The position numbers were made by a program, and so were the translations under genes. Under the pieces are notes generated by a model. The model searched no databases. It saw only the letters and a program-made list of their open reading frames with translations, and was not told where the DNA came from. Below, in pieces: positions 10,861 through 23,313 of a stretch of DNA of 64,000 nt (within the stretch, counting starts at the first letter, position 1; each line of letters opens with the position of its first letter). This DNA is from Papaver somniferum (taxonomy: Eukaryota > Streptophyta > Magnoliopsida > Ranunculales > Papaveraceae), in NCBI RefSeq assembly GCF_003573695.1, contig NC_039364.1:63942256-64006255 (forward strand), given 5' to 3'.

Positions 10861-12850
10861 CTAGAATAACACCAGTATCTTGCCGAAGACTTTGAAAGGT
10901 TCAGGTATTAAAGGTTTGGTAAGAATATCAGCCAATTGTTGTTCAGAAGGCACAAACTCAATTTTGAAAATACCATTCACAAAGAGTTCTCATATAAAAT
11001 GATATCTTATGTCAATGTGCTTTGTTCTTGAGCGCTCAACAGGATTCTCAGTAATTCGAATCGCACTAAAGTTATCAGAAAAGATTTTTATAGTTTCAGA
11101 ATCTATTCCATAATCAGTGAGCATTTGTTTCATCCATAAAAGTTGAGTACAACACGAACCTGCAACAATGTATTCATATTTACATGTTGACTAGGATTAA
11201 GAGTTTTGTTTCTTGCTATGCCATGCTACAAGATTTAAACCCACATGAAACAGTCCTCCTGATGCACTCTTTCTGACTTCTATACAACCTTCCCAATCTG
11301 CATTACAATATGAAGTAAGTTTAGTGTTAGTATCAAAAATAAAAGATAAACCATAACCAATAGTATGTTTCACATATCGGGTGATTCTCTTTACATCAAC
11401 AAGATGCGACTCTTTTGGTTATGCTTGAAATCTTGCACAACACCCAATACTAAATACAATGTAGGGTCTAGTTGTCGTAAGATATAACCGACTATAAATA
11501 ATGGATCTATAAAGTTTTTAATCAACTTTGACACCATTCTCGTCTCACTGTAACTTCCTAGTAGTAGCCATGAGAGTGATCTTTAGAGTGGAATTATCGA
11601 AACCAAGATTTTTAGCAAGTTCCTTGGCATATTTCTCCTGAAAAATATATGTAATCCTAAGAAATACTTTAATTCACTAACATTACTCATTTCACATTCC
11701 ATTCCTAAGGAGGTTTGGAATTCTTCAGAAAGTTTCCTGGATGTTGACCCATAGATGATGCAATCTACATTGATTTGAGCTACTAGAACATCCTTTCCAC
11801 TCCATTTGATAAAAAAATATTTTATCAGCACCTCCTCTTGCAAAACCTTTTCTAAGAAGAAAAGTGGTAAGATTTTCATACCATGCTCATAGAGCTTGTT
11901 TTAATCCATATAATCCCTTATTGAGCTTAAAGACATAATCAGGATTTTCTAGACATTGAAATCCTTTAGGTCGAGCAACATAGACTTCTTCCTTAAGGCA
12001 CCCATTTAAGAATACGGATTTTACGTACATTTGATATAGCTCAATCTTGTGAAAACAATCATGAGCTAATAACAAATGTATGGACTCAAGATGAGCAACA
12101 AGAGCAAAGGTTTCGTCAAAATCGATTCTTTCAATCTGTGAGTATCCTTGAGAGAGAAGTATTGATTTATTTCGAACCATCGTTCCAAATTCATCTGACT
12201 TGTTCTTAAATATCCACTTGGTACCAACAATATTTACATTGGTTGGACAAGGAAAAAGATCTCAAACTTCTTGTCGCTTGAATTGATTAAGTTCCTCATG
12301 CATAACACTCACTTAGGCGGGATCATTCAGAGCTTCATCAATATTTTTAGGCCCAGTTTGAGACAAGTAGCATGCAAAATTGCATAGGTTTTGAAGATGA
12401 CTTTGTGTCTTAGCAGTTGAGTCTGTACCACCAATGATATTGTTAATATCATGATCCATACGAACCCACAAATTACGAGCAGGTTTACGTTCGACAGAGG
12501 CACCCTTGCAGGTATTTTCTCCCCATCGCCAAAGCAATCACGATCAGAAATAGTCGGAAGAACTTCCTCTGATGTAGGTGCATCTTTGAAAGTTATCATG
12601 ATGAAAATTACTTAAGTCATCAATAATAACATTCTCCGATTCCATCACGACATTAGTTATGAGATTGTTTACTCGAAAACCACGACTATCAAATGCGTAT
12701 CCTATGAAAATTCCCTCGTCACTTTTAGAATTGAATTTCCCTTTATGTTCTCAATCCTTAAGAATGTAGTATTTACTGGTAAATACCCGCGAGATAACTC
12801 AAGTTAGTTTTCTTACCATACCATAACTCATAAGGAGTATTTAGGGTTCG
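10861..12850 (-). pseudogene. Copia pol remnant: integrase C-terminus, RT and RNase H
   Basis: Read leftward from 12850, the minus strand shows the copia block TPYEL(W/S) and SYL(R)VF (about 12840-12770), then FDSRGFRV and NNLITNVVMESENV (about 12690-12640). RT follows: RNKSILLSQGYSQI, DFDETFALVA, FLNGCLKEEVYVA and LYGLKQA (12180-11887), then VLVAQINVDCIIYGS, where the catalytic YVDD has become NVDC (near 11770). RNase H follows with CNADWEGC, SKKQNS and GSCCTQLLWMKQM, ending at QQLADILTKPLIP near 10930. Several stops and shifts break it. The product would copy element RNA into DNA; this copy cannot work. Confidence 0.88.
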
Positions 12851-14719
12851 TGAAAAGGCGAGGGTACCCAAATATACCTCAAGATAAAACTTTTCCTACA
12901 TATAAGTCCTTTCTCCGAAAGTGATTGTCTATGGACTGAGTCGAGACAATGCAACTAATCGGTTCACACTTCGTGTGATCGTCTATGGATACGAGATCGA
13001 GACAATACAACAACGAAGTATGTTTACTTGATAAAAAAGGTTCGGACTTAAACAAACACAATAGGATTTCTTATCAAGTAAATAGGAATTAACGTTTGTG
13101 TGATTTACTTTAATTATAATAAAACAATTATAATGCGAACAATATAAAGTAAATGACACAATAAGATTTTTTTAACGAGGAAACCGCAAATGCAAAAAAA
13201 CCCCGGGACCTTGTCCAGAATTGAATACTCTCAGGATTAAGCCGCTACACAAAATTACACCAACTTCGTATAGTTGAGACCAAGCAACTAAACCTATAGT
13301 TCACTTAGTTCCGTCTGTATTCCCACGCCTCCAACTTATGAATAAGTCACGTACTTGGAACAATTCCTTTGGTTCGTATTCCAAACAGTAAAGGAACAAC
13401 AAATATGTTTGGTATCAACTCTCTTCAACCAAGTGATGTGAGTTCGACAAAGGCTCTTCTGTTTATCTCATATAAACTCCTTTGTCGGGTTCTTAGATTT
13501 ATCTTATTATCAACTGCCGAAGTAATTTTTAAGATTTTGCAATCAATACTTTTAATCACAAAGAATTGTATTGATGCCGATCTACACAACTAATCAATTG
13601 AATATACCACAAGGATAAACCGATTATAGTTGGATCCTCTTATACCGAAACAAGTATTGTGCACATCAACGATTATGAACCCCAAATCAGAAATCTTCAA
13701 TATATTCTTTGTATTCAAATATTCTTAGATCTTCAATAAACACCTACACACAACAACTTGAATCTCTTGTGATCAATCACGCACTGAACATAGTCTATTA
13801 ACAATGGATTATCACAAGATCGTCTTTAGTACTAACAACAGTCTAAAGATCCCTGTCGAAACTTCGATCTAGTTTGAGTGAATCTTATATCATAAGAGAA
13901 AATTCTCAAGCATAAACAAACTAGGTGCAATCAAATTTCAACCACCGTTAGTCATTTAAATCAATCGAAAACAACAGATAAACTGCAATTATCTAGTTTC
14001 CCACCAACGGTACTAATAGAGCTTCTTAATCCCAAAGAAGACTTTAAACTGAGCGGCCGTAAGAGATTTCGCCTAATTAGGTTACTCTCCTCTCCGAATA
14101 GGCGGCTTCACCAGTAACAACACAACCGAGGAAGTTTACTGTCACGAAGGATTAGTTTGCTAGAAATGCAAACTTCAAGTATTTATAGACAAGGAAGTTT
14201 GGACACCAAGGAATTTCCAAAACCGAAAATATTCTCAAGATATTCATTAAAGCACAAATTCGGTTTCCATAATTCCTGGAAATGCTCTGTCCAAAATAAT
14301 GACCGAAAATCTCTTTAGAAAATCTTTAACTAGTAAATGCACATTACTAATTCTTTTTTTCCTAAAATAAAATTAAGACCTTAAATAAAAGATTCTTAAC
14401 TTATTTATGTTTCGATCCTGGGATTTTCTTCCTTTAGTTATTAAGGAATAACTTTGAACAATTAAAGATAAACATTACTGCCTGTGTTTAAAGTGTGTCG
14501 ACATCCTTACTTTGTAAGTCCTCTTTCATACTTACAACCTTGAAACTGATTTGCCACACTTCCAAACAAGTTTAGAATTGGTTAGTCTGACTTTCAAGAA
14601 CTATGTGATTGATCAAGAACACTCAATCCCAAATCATGGGTTTAACGGTTCTACCAAAACAAGTTTCGGTTCTACCTCCATGTGAGTATTGTGCATAGTC
14701 ACACTAGCTTTCCAAAATT

Positions 14720-14867
14720 CAGTTGACTAGGTACTAGGATCGGTTCCCCAGATATATATGGTATCTAACTTATATGTGTTGCACATGTCCATAGGATCGG
14801 TTCCCTTTTCCTAAAAACATGTTGCACATGTCCATAGGATCGGTTCTCCTTTCTGCTACAAACTTGC
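14720..14867. repeat. Degenerate short repeats in the solo LTR, left part
   Basis: The motif 'tgcacatgtccatagg' followed by 'atcggttcccctttt' recurs with variations at about 14720-14860. It resumes at 25873-25962 after the Athila-like insertion, so the insertion landed inside this repeat block. Related 'cggttc' motifs pepper the corresponding part of the 7447-9430 LTR. Confidence 0.7.
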
Positions 14868-16397
14868 TGATAGACGCATTTATGTGTCTAATTTGTCCTC
14901 AATGTTTCGTATTGTTGGTACTCGTTTTCGTCCTTATTATGGTGTTTTGTGTATTTTTAGGTATTTTTGGAAAATAAATATTGTTGGAAAAATCGGCTCG
15001 AAAAATCACTCGGAACACCCCCGGAGGACACTTGCTATACGGAGCCCAGATTTGGTTAAGGGGCACCTCAATTACTAAGGGGAACCCCAAAAAGGCATTT
15101 GTTATTCGCTCCCTACAGATGGTTAGGGGGACACCATCTTCTTCGTTTGAAACTTAAAAATTGGCGGGAAAAATGTGGCAGCTCTCTGAGAATTTTTGAT
15201 CGAAATTTGAAGATGTTATGGTGTGATTCAATGGCTAAAACTTCACGGGAACACTTGACTGAGATATACAGGCATGGTATGGGCTTAAAAATCATCCGGA
15301 TTTGGTTGGATAATCGGCAGTGAAGAAAACAGGGTTGCTCGGGTTTTGGTTGCTCCATCACGAGTTCTGTGTAGTTGGCGTGTGGATTGATAGAGTTTTA
15401 CTTCTGGTGGAACGTGAAAACAATGCCCTGAGAGTATATCGACATCAGCAGGCGTGTGAAGAGGCGAGAAAGGAAAGAAAATTTCCTTTATTATTTTTTC
15501 TTTACTGTCGAGATATGGGAAGATTTTCTGGAGTAATGAGCGAAGATTCTTAGTCCAAAGGTGTATAAATAGGCTACTAGGGTCGAGCAGAAGGGGGACG
15601 GAGAGATTGGGAGAAGTTTAGAGCACCACAGAGTCAAAAAAATCGAATTTGCAGAGAGACCACCTGCTGCTGCTGCCATTGAAGAACACTGAAGAACACG
15701 AAGAATAGACTCGCCACAACCGTCGTTTCTAAACAGTGTCAGCGACTCATACTGTGGGTCGCAGATCAGAGACAGACTTAAACAACGCTACAGTACAGTA
15801 ACGTCTCTTTGTAACGGCTTTTGCAATAGTTATAAGCATTGCAAACCCGATTTTTATTATAATTCTCCCTTATTGATCATTTGTAACCCTTTGAGCATAA
15901 ATGAATTCAACTTTTGAGCGTGTTTCCAACATGATGAGCGGCTAATTCTCTCGTAACCAAGGCAATGGATGAAGCTATTCACACATGAACAATGGGTAAC
16001 TATTTCATTTTCTCTAATATTTAATTATAATTCACTCAATCACTGCTTTTGCAGAGTTCTTAAAAGTTTACATAATTTTCTTCATTAGTTGTGACTCAAT
16101 TAGATAGGTTATGCTTTGGTTAGATAATCTATGCTTAAGGGATATAATTAATTTTTGAGAATATGTTTGATTATTTGTGGATTAAGAAATAAAGGATTAA
16201 AAGGATGATTAGAGTTATGAAATATTTGACATCATTCATGTGTAATAGTGGATTCTAGTGTCTTGGTTATTTTCCAATCACTTGAAATCAATTTTGAGTT
16301 AAGTTTTCTATATTTTTAAGTTCCATTAAGTCTATAATTCATTGCCTTCACAAGCCTCAACGAACTCTTTACTACAACTCAATTGAAAATCACATCA
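14868..16397 (+). repeat. 5' LTR of the Athila-like element
   Basis: It starts TGATAGACGC and ends CACATCA, followed by the primer-binding site. A TATA box (GTGTATAAATAGG) at about 15561-15573 marks the probable promoter. Open frames in this LTR recur in the 3' copy only because the LTRs are duplicates; they resemble no known protein. Confidence 0.95.
15564..15570 (+). promoter_or_regulatory. TATA box in the Athila-like 5' LTR
   Basis: TATAAAT stands about 700 bases into the LTR in the context 'ggtgtataaataggct'. The same box is at about 25039-25045 in the 3' LTR. Transcription would start about 30 bases downstream. Confidence 0.65.
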
Positions 16398-16402
16398 ATT
16401 TT

Positions 16403-16420
16403 TGGCGCCGCCGACGCGGG
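16403..16420 (+). other. Primer-binding site
   Basis: TGGCGCCGCCGACGCGGG follows the 5' LTR by five bases. Its first eight bases match the complement of the plant tRNA-Asp 3' end used by Athila elements; the rest diverges from the usual TTGCCGGGGA. It is where minus-strand DNA synthesis would be primed. Confidence 0.75.
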
Positions 16421-16801
16421 CTTGTCTTTAGGAAAGAGTTTTTAGATTTTTTTTGTTTTTCTTTACGTTTTTGGGTTTTTGTCGTTTCCTTTCAGATTTT
16501 GGGAATTTGGAGCGAAAGAAATTTTTGCCAAAGCTTTTGGCGAATATTTATAGACTTGAAGTAAAAGGAAAAGCGAAAGGAGCTAAAGAAGAAGAATTTT
16601 TTTTTTATTTTATAGAAAAAGAGAGAAAAAAAAGAGAGTGCTATTTTATTAGATTGTATTAGGAATTCTTTTTATTTTGTATTTTTCTTTTTCTTTTGCA
16701 CTTTATTTTTTGGACCTTTCTTTTGGACTTTGGACATTTGGACATTAATTTTTTTTAAACCCTACGGAAGGGTAGATTAAATATTAAACTGTTTGCAGAG
16801 A

Positions 16802-16946
16802 AGGACGGTGATTACGATATCACCTCGTCCTCTCGGGTTCGTACACAACATAGGAGTTGTGGCCCGAGTCGACGACAACGGTTCATCCCCCGTCTGGAAC
16901 GGGAGGTAAGTTTGTCGAAACACTCGCGAATCCCCTATCAGCGAGT
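16802..16946 (+). promoter_or_regulatory. Structured RNA segment in the leader (conserved hairpins)
   Basis: Three hairpins can be drawn. H1: GGTGAT 16807-16812 with ATCACC 16819-16824, inside AGGAC/GTCCT. H2: CACAAC 16844-16849 with GTTGTG 16856-16861, inside CTCGGG 16832-16837 with CCCGAG 16863-16868. H3: ACTCGC 16922-16927 with GCGAGT 16941-16946. The related element at 58160-58300 has H1 GGCGAT/ATCGCC, H2 CATGAC/GTCGTG with the same outer stem, and H3 ACCCGC/GCGGGT. Stem differences are paired while loops are nearly unchanged. Function unknown; packaging, dimerisation or translation are candidates. Confidence 0.7.
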
Positions 16947-17722
16947 TACTGTATTCCTTCGTTTGCATATATGCTGAGGAACTGAAAACAGCTGCTTTAA
17001 ATTCCTAGTAAAGGGAAAGGACTGTCCATACAAGATAAGGGTTCGAATTTCATCACCGTTCTCTTCTTGCCCGCCTTAGGAAAAACGAAACCAAACGCGA
17101 ACCTAAGCTTTAAAATTTGGAATAGAACGAGAGTTATAGGGTAACGAGCTTAGTAGGAAAGTCGTTCGAAAAATATTGGTTACTCTTTTAGCATACTTCG
17201 AAGTTCATGATGGTCTTTATGAGTTGAATGCATGACTGCGCCGCCTTGTGATAGAAGTGAGGCCTTGGGTATCAAAGCTCCACTGAGCTTCCCTCGCCTC
17301 AATTCAACTTACTTTGACTCGTATTGACTCCAGAGGGGTTTGCTTAGATTGTAACGAATTCCCTTTCGAAGGATTAGAAGCTTGTCTAGAAACAATCTAA
17401 GTGGAGCCATCATGCTTTTTGTTTGCTAGAATTCAGTAGGTTTGCTGTGGTGGAGTCAGCCTTGTTTGTGTTTTCATAGAACTTCCCTTCCCTTTTAGGA
17501 CTTTTATTTTTAGTTTTGTTTTTCTAGTGTATGCCCGAGGTAGAACGGGCTTGGAAAAGAAACACTCTAGGTCGTCTGATTAGTGATAAACCTAGTAGTT
17601 CTTCTTAAGAAGGCAGGGAGCTCGAAGACTCTTCTTTAGAGAGCCCCGTTTTTGGAAACTTCGGTTTTGAGAATCTGCTTCTTTGTGAATAAAGTACTCC
17701 GAGTCCTTCAGTAGTGCCAGAA

Positions 17723-19241
17723 ATGGAAACTTTAAAAGATTTATTAAACCCAACTAGGACCTCTCGTCCGTCTTGTATCAAGTTAGCTGAAACCGAGGCA
17801 AATTATGAACTCAAACCTGGGGCTTTACAGATGCTCCCAACCTTTTCAGGAAAAGAGAATGAGAACCCCTATTTTCATGTTAGGGAATTTGAGGAAGTAT
17901 GTAGTACTCTGAAAATTAAAAACCTTAGTGATGATGCACTGAAACTTAGGTTATTCCCCTTTTCCTTAAAATATAAAGCCAAATCTTGGATGTATAGTTT
18001 GGATTCTGAGTCAATTGAAACCTATGAACAACTTACATCTGCCTTTATACATAATTTTTTCCCAAGGCACAAAACATCGTCTATTAGGACACAAATTTGT
18101 ACTTTTTCTCACCAAGAGGGAGAATCTTTATATAGGTATTTAGAAAGTTTCAATGACTTAATATCTCAATGTCCTCATCATGGTTTAGAGAAGGTTAGGT
18201 TAGTTCAGATCCTCTACGAGGGTTTAGATTATTCAACAACAACCATGGTTGAGTTCTTATGCACAGGTGGGTTTGAGAATAAAACTTTTGATGAGGCAAT
18301 GACATTTTTGAATGAAATCTCCAATAAGACCCAACAATGGGAAATGCTAAAATAGAGGAAATGTCAATAGGGTAGAAGGATCCTATGAGTCAGATGCTAA
18401 AATAGTAGCCATAGCCAAAAGGTTAGAAGCGTTGGAATTAGGTCATTCTAGTGGTACTAGTGGTAGAATAGAGCCTTTTTGGGAAGACCATACTGTTGAA
18501 GAGAAAGCCAATGCTCTTTATAACAACACTAGATTCGATAATCGTCAGAAGTTTGACCCTTATTTAGAAACCTATAACCCTGGCTGGAGAAACCATCCCA
18601 ACCTTTCTTGGTCTAAGGGACATAATCAAGGTCAGTCTAGTAACTCTCAAGCTCCCCCAGGTTTTGGCTATCCTAAGAATCCTTCAGCCCCGGCACAGTT
18701 TCATAACCCTTCGGATAAGAAGATTATGAGTTTAGAAGAGTCTCTTGCTTTGTTAACTCGTAACACTATGCAGTTTCAGCAATCTGTTGCTCAAGGTTTA
18801 GAAGAAAATAAGAGAATAGGTCAGGCTAACTCTCAGGCTATTTCCGAGTTGAAAACCCAGGTTAGTCATATAAATGAGTCTTTAAGAGAAAGAGGTAAGT
18901 TTCCTAGTCAAACTCAACCAAACCCTAGAGGAATTAATGAAATAGGGGAAAGACCATCCAATCATGTAAATGCTATTAAAACCCTTAGGAGCAGTAGAGA
19001 GATAGACAACAAGGTTTCCATGCCTAATAGTGAACATGCTGTAGTTCACCCTTCTGAGCCAGAGAATGAGAAGACTGATAGAGTCTCCAAAGAGACCAAT
19101 GAGGGTCCTGCTGAGCCCGGCTTTGTTCCCAGAGCCCCGTTTCCCCAGCTGCTAGTTCCGACTAAGAGGGAGTCCAACTTTAATGATATATTGAGGTTTT
19201 TAAGCAGTTACTATCAACCTACCATTGTTGGATGCGATTAA
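17723..19241 (+). pseudogene. Athila-like gag, frameshifted
   Basis: The first segment runs from the ATG at 17723 to a stop at 18355 and contains the Athila gag core: DDALKLRLFPFSL, KAKSWMYSL, FIHNFFPRHKT, EGESLYRYLE and CPHHGLEKVRL. The second segment continues in another frame from about 18375 to 19241, with a shift near 18350-18370. It contains VEEKANALYNN and the helical stretch IMSLEESLALLTRN. The product would be the capsid-forming structural protein that packages the element's RNA in the cytoplasm. The start is the first ATG after the leader; the frame is open a little further upstream, so the true start is not certain. Confidence 0.88.
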
Positions 19242-20023
19242 GAGATTCCGGCTTATGCCAAGTTCCTTAAGGACTTGTGTACACGAAAAGCTTAGTGTCC
19301 AAAGAAAGCCTTCCTAGCTAGTCACGTGAGTTCCATTATTCAGAATACCACTACTCCTAAGTATAAAGACCCAGGGTCCCCTACCATTTCTTGCACAATA
19401 GGTAAACACCGTGTTGAGAAAGCTTTGCTTGACTTAGGAGCCAGTGTGAATTTACTTCCATACCATGTGTACCTTAAGCTAGGACTTGGTGAGATGAAAC
19501 CTACCCAGATGACACTCCAGTTAGCTGATAGGTCCGTTAAAATTCCTCGTGGTGTGATCGAGGATGTTCTTATTGAGGTCGACAAGTTTATTTATCCAGT
19601 GGATTTTGTTATCCTAGATACCCAACCTGTCCCTGACCCAGAGAACCAGATACCGGTGATTTTAGGTCGCCCATTTTTAGCAACATCCAATGCGATCATT
19701 AACTGTCGAACTGGTATTATGAATTTGTCTTTTGGTAATATGACTATTGAGCTGAACATCTTTCACATTAGTAAGCTACCCCAGAACTGGACGACTCGAG
19801 CGTAGAAGAGGTGAACATGATAGGCACCTTAGTAGAGGAGTCATTACCAAACACTTTGATAGAAGATCCATTAGAGAAATGCCTAGCTCACTTTGGGATT
19901 GATTTTGATGATGATGATGTGATTAATGAGGTGAATGCTTTGTTAGATTCAACCCCTTTGTTAGACACTAGTAATGGATGGAAACCTAAGTTCGAACCTT
20001 TACCCGTTCCGAGTCTACCCTAG
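19242..20023 (+). pseudogene. Athila-like aspartic protease and linker, with stops
   Basis: After a stop at 19239-19241 the frame continues as IPAYAKFLKDLCTRK, a typical Athila block, with another stop near 19292, then the protease domain (about 19326-19805). The active-site region reads ALLDLGASVNLLP, with DLGA in place of the more common D(S/T)GA. IPVILGRPFLAT gives the second conserved block. A linker continues in a shifted frame at 19811-20023 (CLAHFGIDFDDDD) toward RT. The protease would cut the gag-pol polyprotein during particle maturation. Stops and a frame change near 19805 make this copy defective. Confidence 0.85.
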
Positions 20024-20031
20024 TTCCTTCG

Positions 20032-21939
20032 TTGGAAAAGCCTCCCAAGTTGGACCTTAAACCATTACCAGATACCCTGAAGTATGTGTTTTTAGGCCCC
20101 TCTGAAACTTTACCTGTGATTATAGCATCCGACTTGGATAGTGATCAGGAAAGTAGGCTAGTGACTGTCCTTCAGAATAACAAGGAAGCTTTAGGGTGGA
20201 CCATAGCAGACATTAAGGGTATAAGTCCTATTGATTGTATGCATCATATCTATTTAGAGAGTGACACCAAACCTTCTAGGGAGATGCAACGTCGACTGAA
20301 CCCTAATATGAAAGAAGTTGTTCGAACCGAGGTTCTGAAGCTGTTAGATGCAGGCATTATCTACCCCATTTCAGACAGTAAGTGGGTCAGCCCCGTTCAG
20401 GTTGTTCCCAAGAAATCCGGTATTACTGTAGTCCAGAATGATAACAATGAGTTAATCCCAACCCGAATGACCACGAGTTGGCGTGTCTGTATTGACTATA
20501 GAAAATTGAACAAGGTCACTAGGAAGGACCACTTTCCCCTTCCCTTCATCGACCAAATGCTAGAGAGATTAGCTGGACGTAGCCATTATTGCTTTTTAGA
20601 TGGATACTGCGGTTATAATCAGGTTCCTATTGCCCCAGAAGACCAAGAGAAAACCACTTTTACCTGTCCCTTTGGTACCTTTGCGTATAGACGCATGCCT
20701 TTCGGCCTATGTAATGCCCCTGCGACCTTTCAGCGTTGTATGATGAGCATATTTTCTGACATGGTAGAACGGTTCTTAGAGGTCTTTATGGATGATTTTT
20801 CAGTGTTTGGTTCGTCTTTCGATGAGTGCTTGCATCATTTGTCATTAGTTTTGACTAGGTGTAAGGAAAAGAATTTAGTGCTTAATTGGGAGAAATGTCA
20901 CTTCATGGTTCGTTCAGGAATTGTTCTAGGGCATATCGTATCTTCAAAGGGTATAGAGGTAGATAGAGCCAAAGTTGACCTTATTAAAACTTTACCGGTC
21001 CCAAAAACCGTAAAAGGTATTAGGTCATTCTTAGGGCATGCTGGTTTTTATCGTCGATTCATTAAGGATTTTAGCTTGATTTCTAGACCTCTTTGCAATT
21101 TGCTTGCAAAAGATGTTAAGTTTGTCTTTGATGATGCTTGTTTAGAGGCTTTCGAGAAGCTTAAAACTTTACTCACTACCGCCCCCATAGTCCAGGCACC
21201 CAACTGGAACCTACCCTTTGAAATCATGTGCGATGCTTCAGATTATGCTATTGGTGTTGTGCTAGGTCAGCGAGAAAACAAGTTACTTCATGTAATTTAC
21301 TATGCTAGCAAAACTCTGAATGATGCCCAGTTGAACTATACCACTACGGAGAAGGAACTGTTAGCCATTGTGTTTGCCTTAGACAAGTTTAGACCCTATC
21401 TCTTAGGTTCTAAGATCGTAATATATACTGATCATGCTGCTTTGAAATATCTTTTGTCTAAGAAGGATACGAAACCTAGATTGATTAGGTGGATCCTGTT
21501 GTTACAAGAGTTTTCTCCGGACATTAGAGACAAAAAGGGTGCAGAAAATGTAGTAGCAGACCACTTGTCTAGACTTGTTGTGGATACCCTTAATGATTCC
21601 CTTCCTATAAGGGACAGCTTTCCTGATGAACAATTGTTCTTTGTTACCCAATTACCTTGGTATGCGAATATAGTGAACTATCTTGTTACTGGTCGAATGC
21701 CCCAACATTGGGGTAAACAAGAGCGTTCTAGATTTTTAGCTGAGGTTAAGCACTTCTTTTGGGATGATCCTTATTTGTTTAAGTATTGTCCAGACCAGAT
21801 TATTAGGAGATGTATACCTGAGAGTGACCAGTCCAGTATTATTTCCTTTTGTCATGATCATGCTGTGGGGGTCACTTTAGTGCTAAGAAGACTGCTGCTA
21901 AGATATTGCAGTGTGGATTCTATTGGCCTTCGTTTTTAA
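20032..21939 (+). pseudogene. Athila-like reverse transcriptase, RNase H and integrase N-terminus
   Basis: One 635-codon frame holds RT and RNase H. RT blocks include [59 protein letters not shown] and the catalytic [10 protein letters not shown] (FMDD form). RNase H shows [25 protein letters not shown] and VADHLSRL, which carry its four acidic residues. The integrase zinc finger begins with CHDHAVG near 21855 and the frame is lost at about 21870-21910. RT copies the element RNA into DNA, and RNase H removes the RNA strand. The RT/RNase H part looks intact by motif, but it is cut off from gag and from integrase by shifts on both sides. Confidence 0.92.
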
Positions 21940-22946
21940 AGACTCCCACAGTTACTGTGTTACTTGTGAACGTTGCCAGAAATTAGGAACCATTTCCCGT
22001 AGGAACATGATGCCCTTGAACCCTATTTTAGTTGTCGAGGTCTTTGATGTGTGGGGTATTGACTTTATGGGTCCGTTTCCTAATTCTTTTGGTAACCTAT
22101 ACATCCTTGTCGCTGTAGACTATGTCTCTAAGTGGATTGAGGCGGTTGCGTGTAAAACCAATGACCATAGGGTTGTGATTGATTTCTTGAAAATAATATT
22201 CTTACACGTTTTGGTACACCGCGAGCTATAATTAGTGATGGTGGGTCGCACTTTTGTAATGGACCTTTTAGGCTTTTGATGAAGAAATATGGTATTACAC
22301 ATAAGGTAGCTACCCCGTATCATCCACAGACTAGTGGTCAGGTTGAGGTTTCCAATAGGGAGATAAAACGTATATTAGAGAAAACAGTTAATCCTAATCG
22401 GAAAGACTGGTCGTCTAGGCTTACTGATGCCTTATGGGCTTACCGTACTGCGTTTAAGACCCCCATTGGAATGTCGCCTTATCGGCTTGTGTATGGCAAG
22501 GCATGTCATTTACCTGTCGAGTTAGAACATAGAGCTTATTGGGTGTTAAGCAGCTAAACTTTTCTCTTGACAAGGCAGGAGCCCATAGGAAACTCCAGCT
22601 CAATGAGTTGGACGAGATTCGTATTGATGCTTACGATAGTGCGAAGGAGTATAAGAACAAAATGAAACTTGTGCATGATAGAAATATTTTAAGGAAGTCA
22701 TTTTCTCCAGGTCAAAAAGTTCTTCTGTATGATACCCGCTTGCATCTTTTCCCTGGGAAGTTACGTTCTCGGTGGACGGGTCCTTTTATTGTTCGCACTG
22801 TCTTTCCTCATGGAGCTGTTGAGATCGAGACACCGGATGGTAGTAGTTCTTCGAAGGTTAACGGTCAGAGATTGAAACCCTTTTTAGAGCCCTTTCCAAC
22901 AGGTGATGTTGAGGAGGTCCCTCTGGAGGACCCTGTTTACCCTTGA
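21911..22946 (+). pseudogene. Athila-like integrase in three frames
   Basis: Segment one (21911-22231) carries the end of the zinc finger ([11 protein letters not shown]) and the first catalytic Asp in [12 protein letters not shown]. After a shift near 22200 the second Asp lies in ISDGGSHF, followed by the frame 22276-22557 with the Glu in [15 protein letters not shown] and the Athila block [18 protein letters not shown] second shift near 22545 leads to 22539-22946 with [18 protein letters not shown] and a C-terminal SH3-like stretch, [15 protein letters not shown]. All three catalytic acids are present, but the enzyme is broken into three frames. It would insert element cDNA in the nucleus. 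Confidence 0.92.
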
Positions 22947-23313
22947 TTGACCATCGAGGCGATTGTATGTTGTATATTAGTTTTTTGATTTCTCTCTTCA
23001 CCCAGGTACTATCTTTCCGACTTCTCTCTTTACTGATTCCTCATGTTACTTTACTTTTTGGTATTGCTCTTTCATTAGAAACATTGAGGACAATGTTAGA
23101 TTTAAGTTTGGGGGTGGGGAAGAACTTTTTAGTTGCACTTTTGAAACTTCTAGCGTCACATGGTACCCGGTTAGCTAAGTTTACATACTGTTTCTCACCG
23201 AAAAGATAGAAATTGGAATGCTAGGGATAACAACCTTTTGAGACATTAGAGAAAAAGACATTGAGATCCTTGAAATTCAGGAGAGAACTTGTTCCTTTTA
23301 GAGGGTAACCGTG

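Larger units (their letters stand above)
16398..17722 (+). other. Long untranslated leader of the Athila-like element
   Basis: This 1.3-kb leader has no convincing ORF. It contains the structured segment at 16802-16946, a donor-like AG|GTAAGT at 16904-16911, and a hairpin near 17265-17305 (AAGCTC/GAGCTT inside GTGAGG/CCTCGC). Most of it from about 16760 onward is closely matched in the non-autonomous element at 58120-58850, which has no pol. Shared leaders between autonomous and non-autonomous partners usually hold packaging and priming signals. Confidence 0.75.

Noticed and set aside
14899..15679. Open frames on both strands in the Athila-like LTRs (repeated at 24374-25301)
   Set aside because: They recur only because LTRs are duplicates, overlap each other on opposite strands, and show no protein motif.
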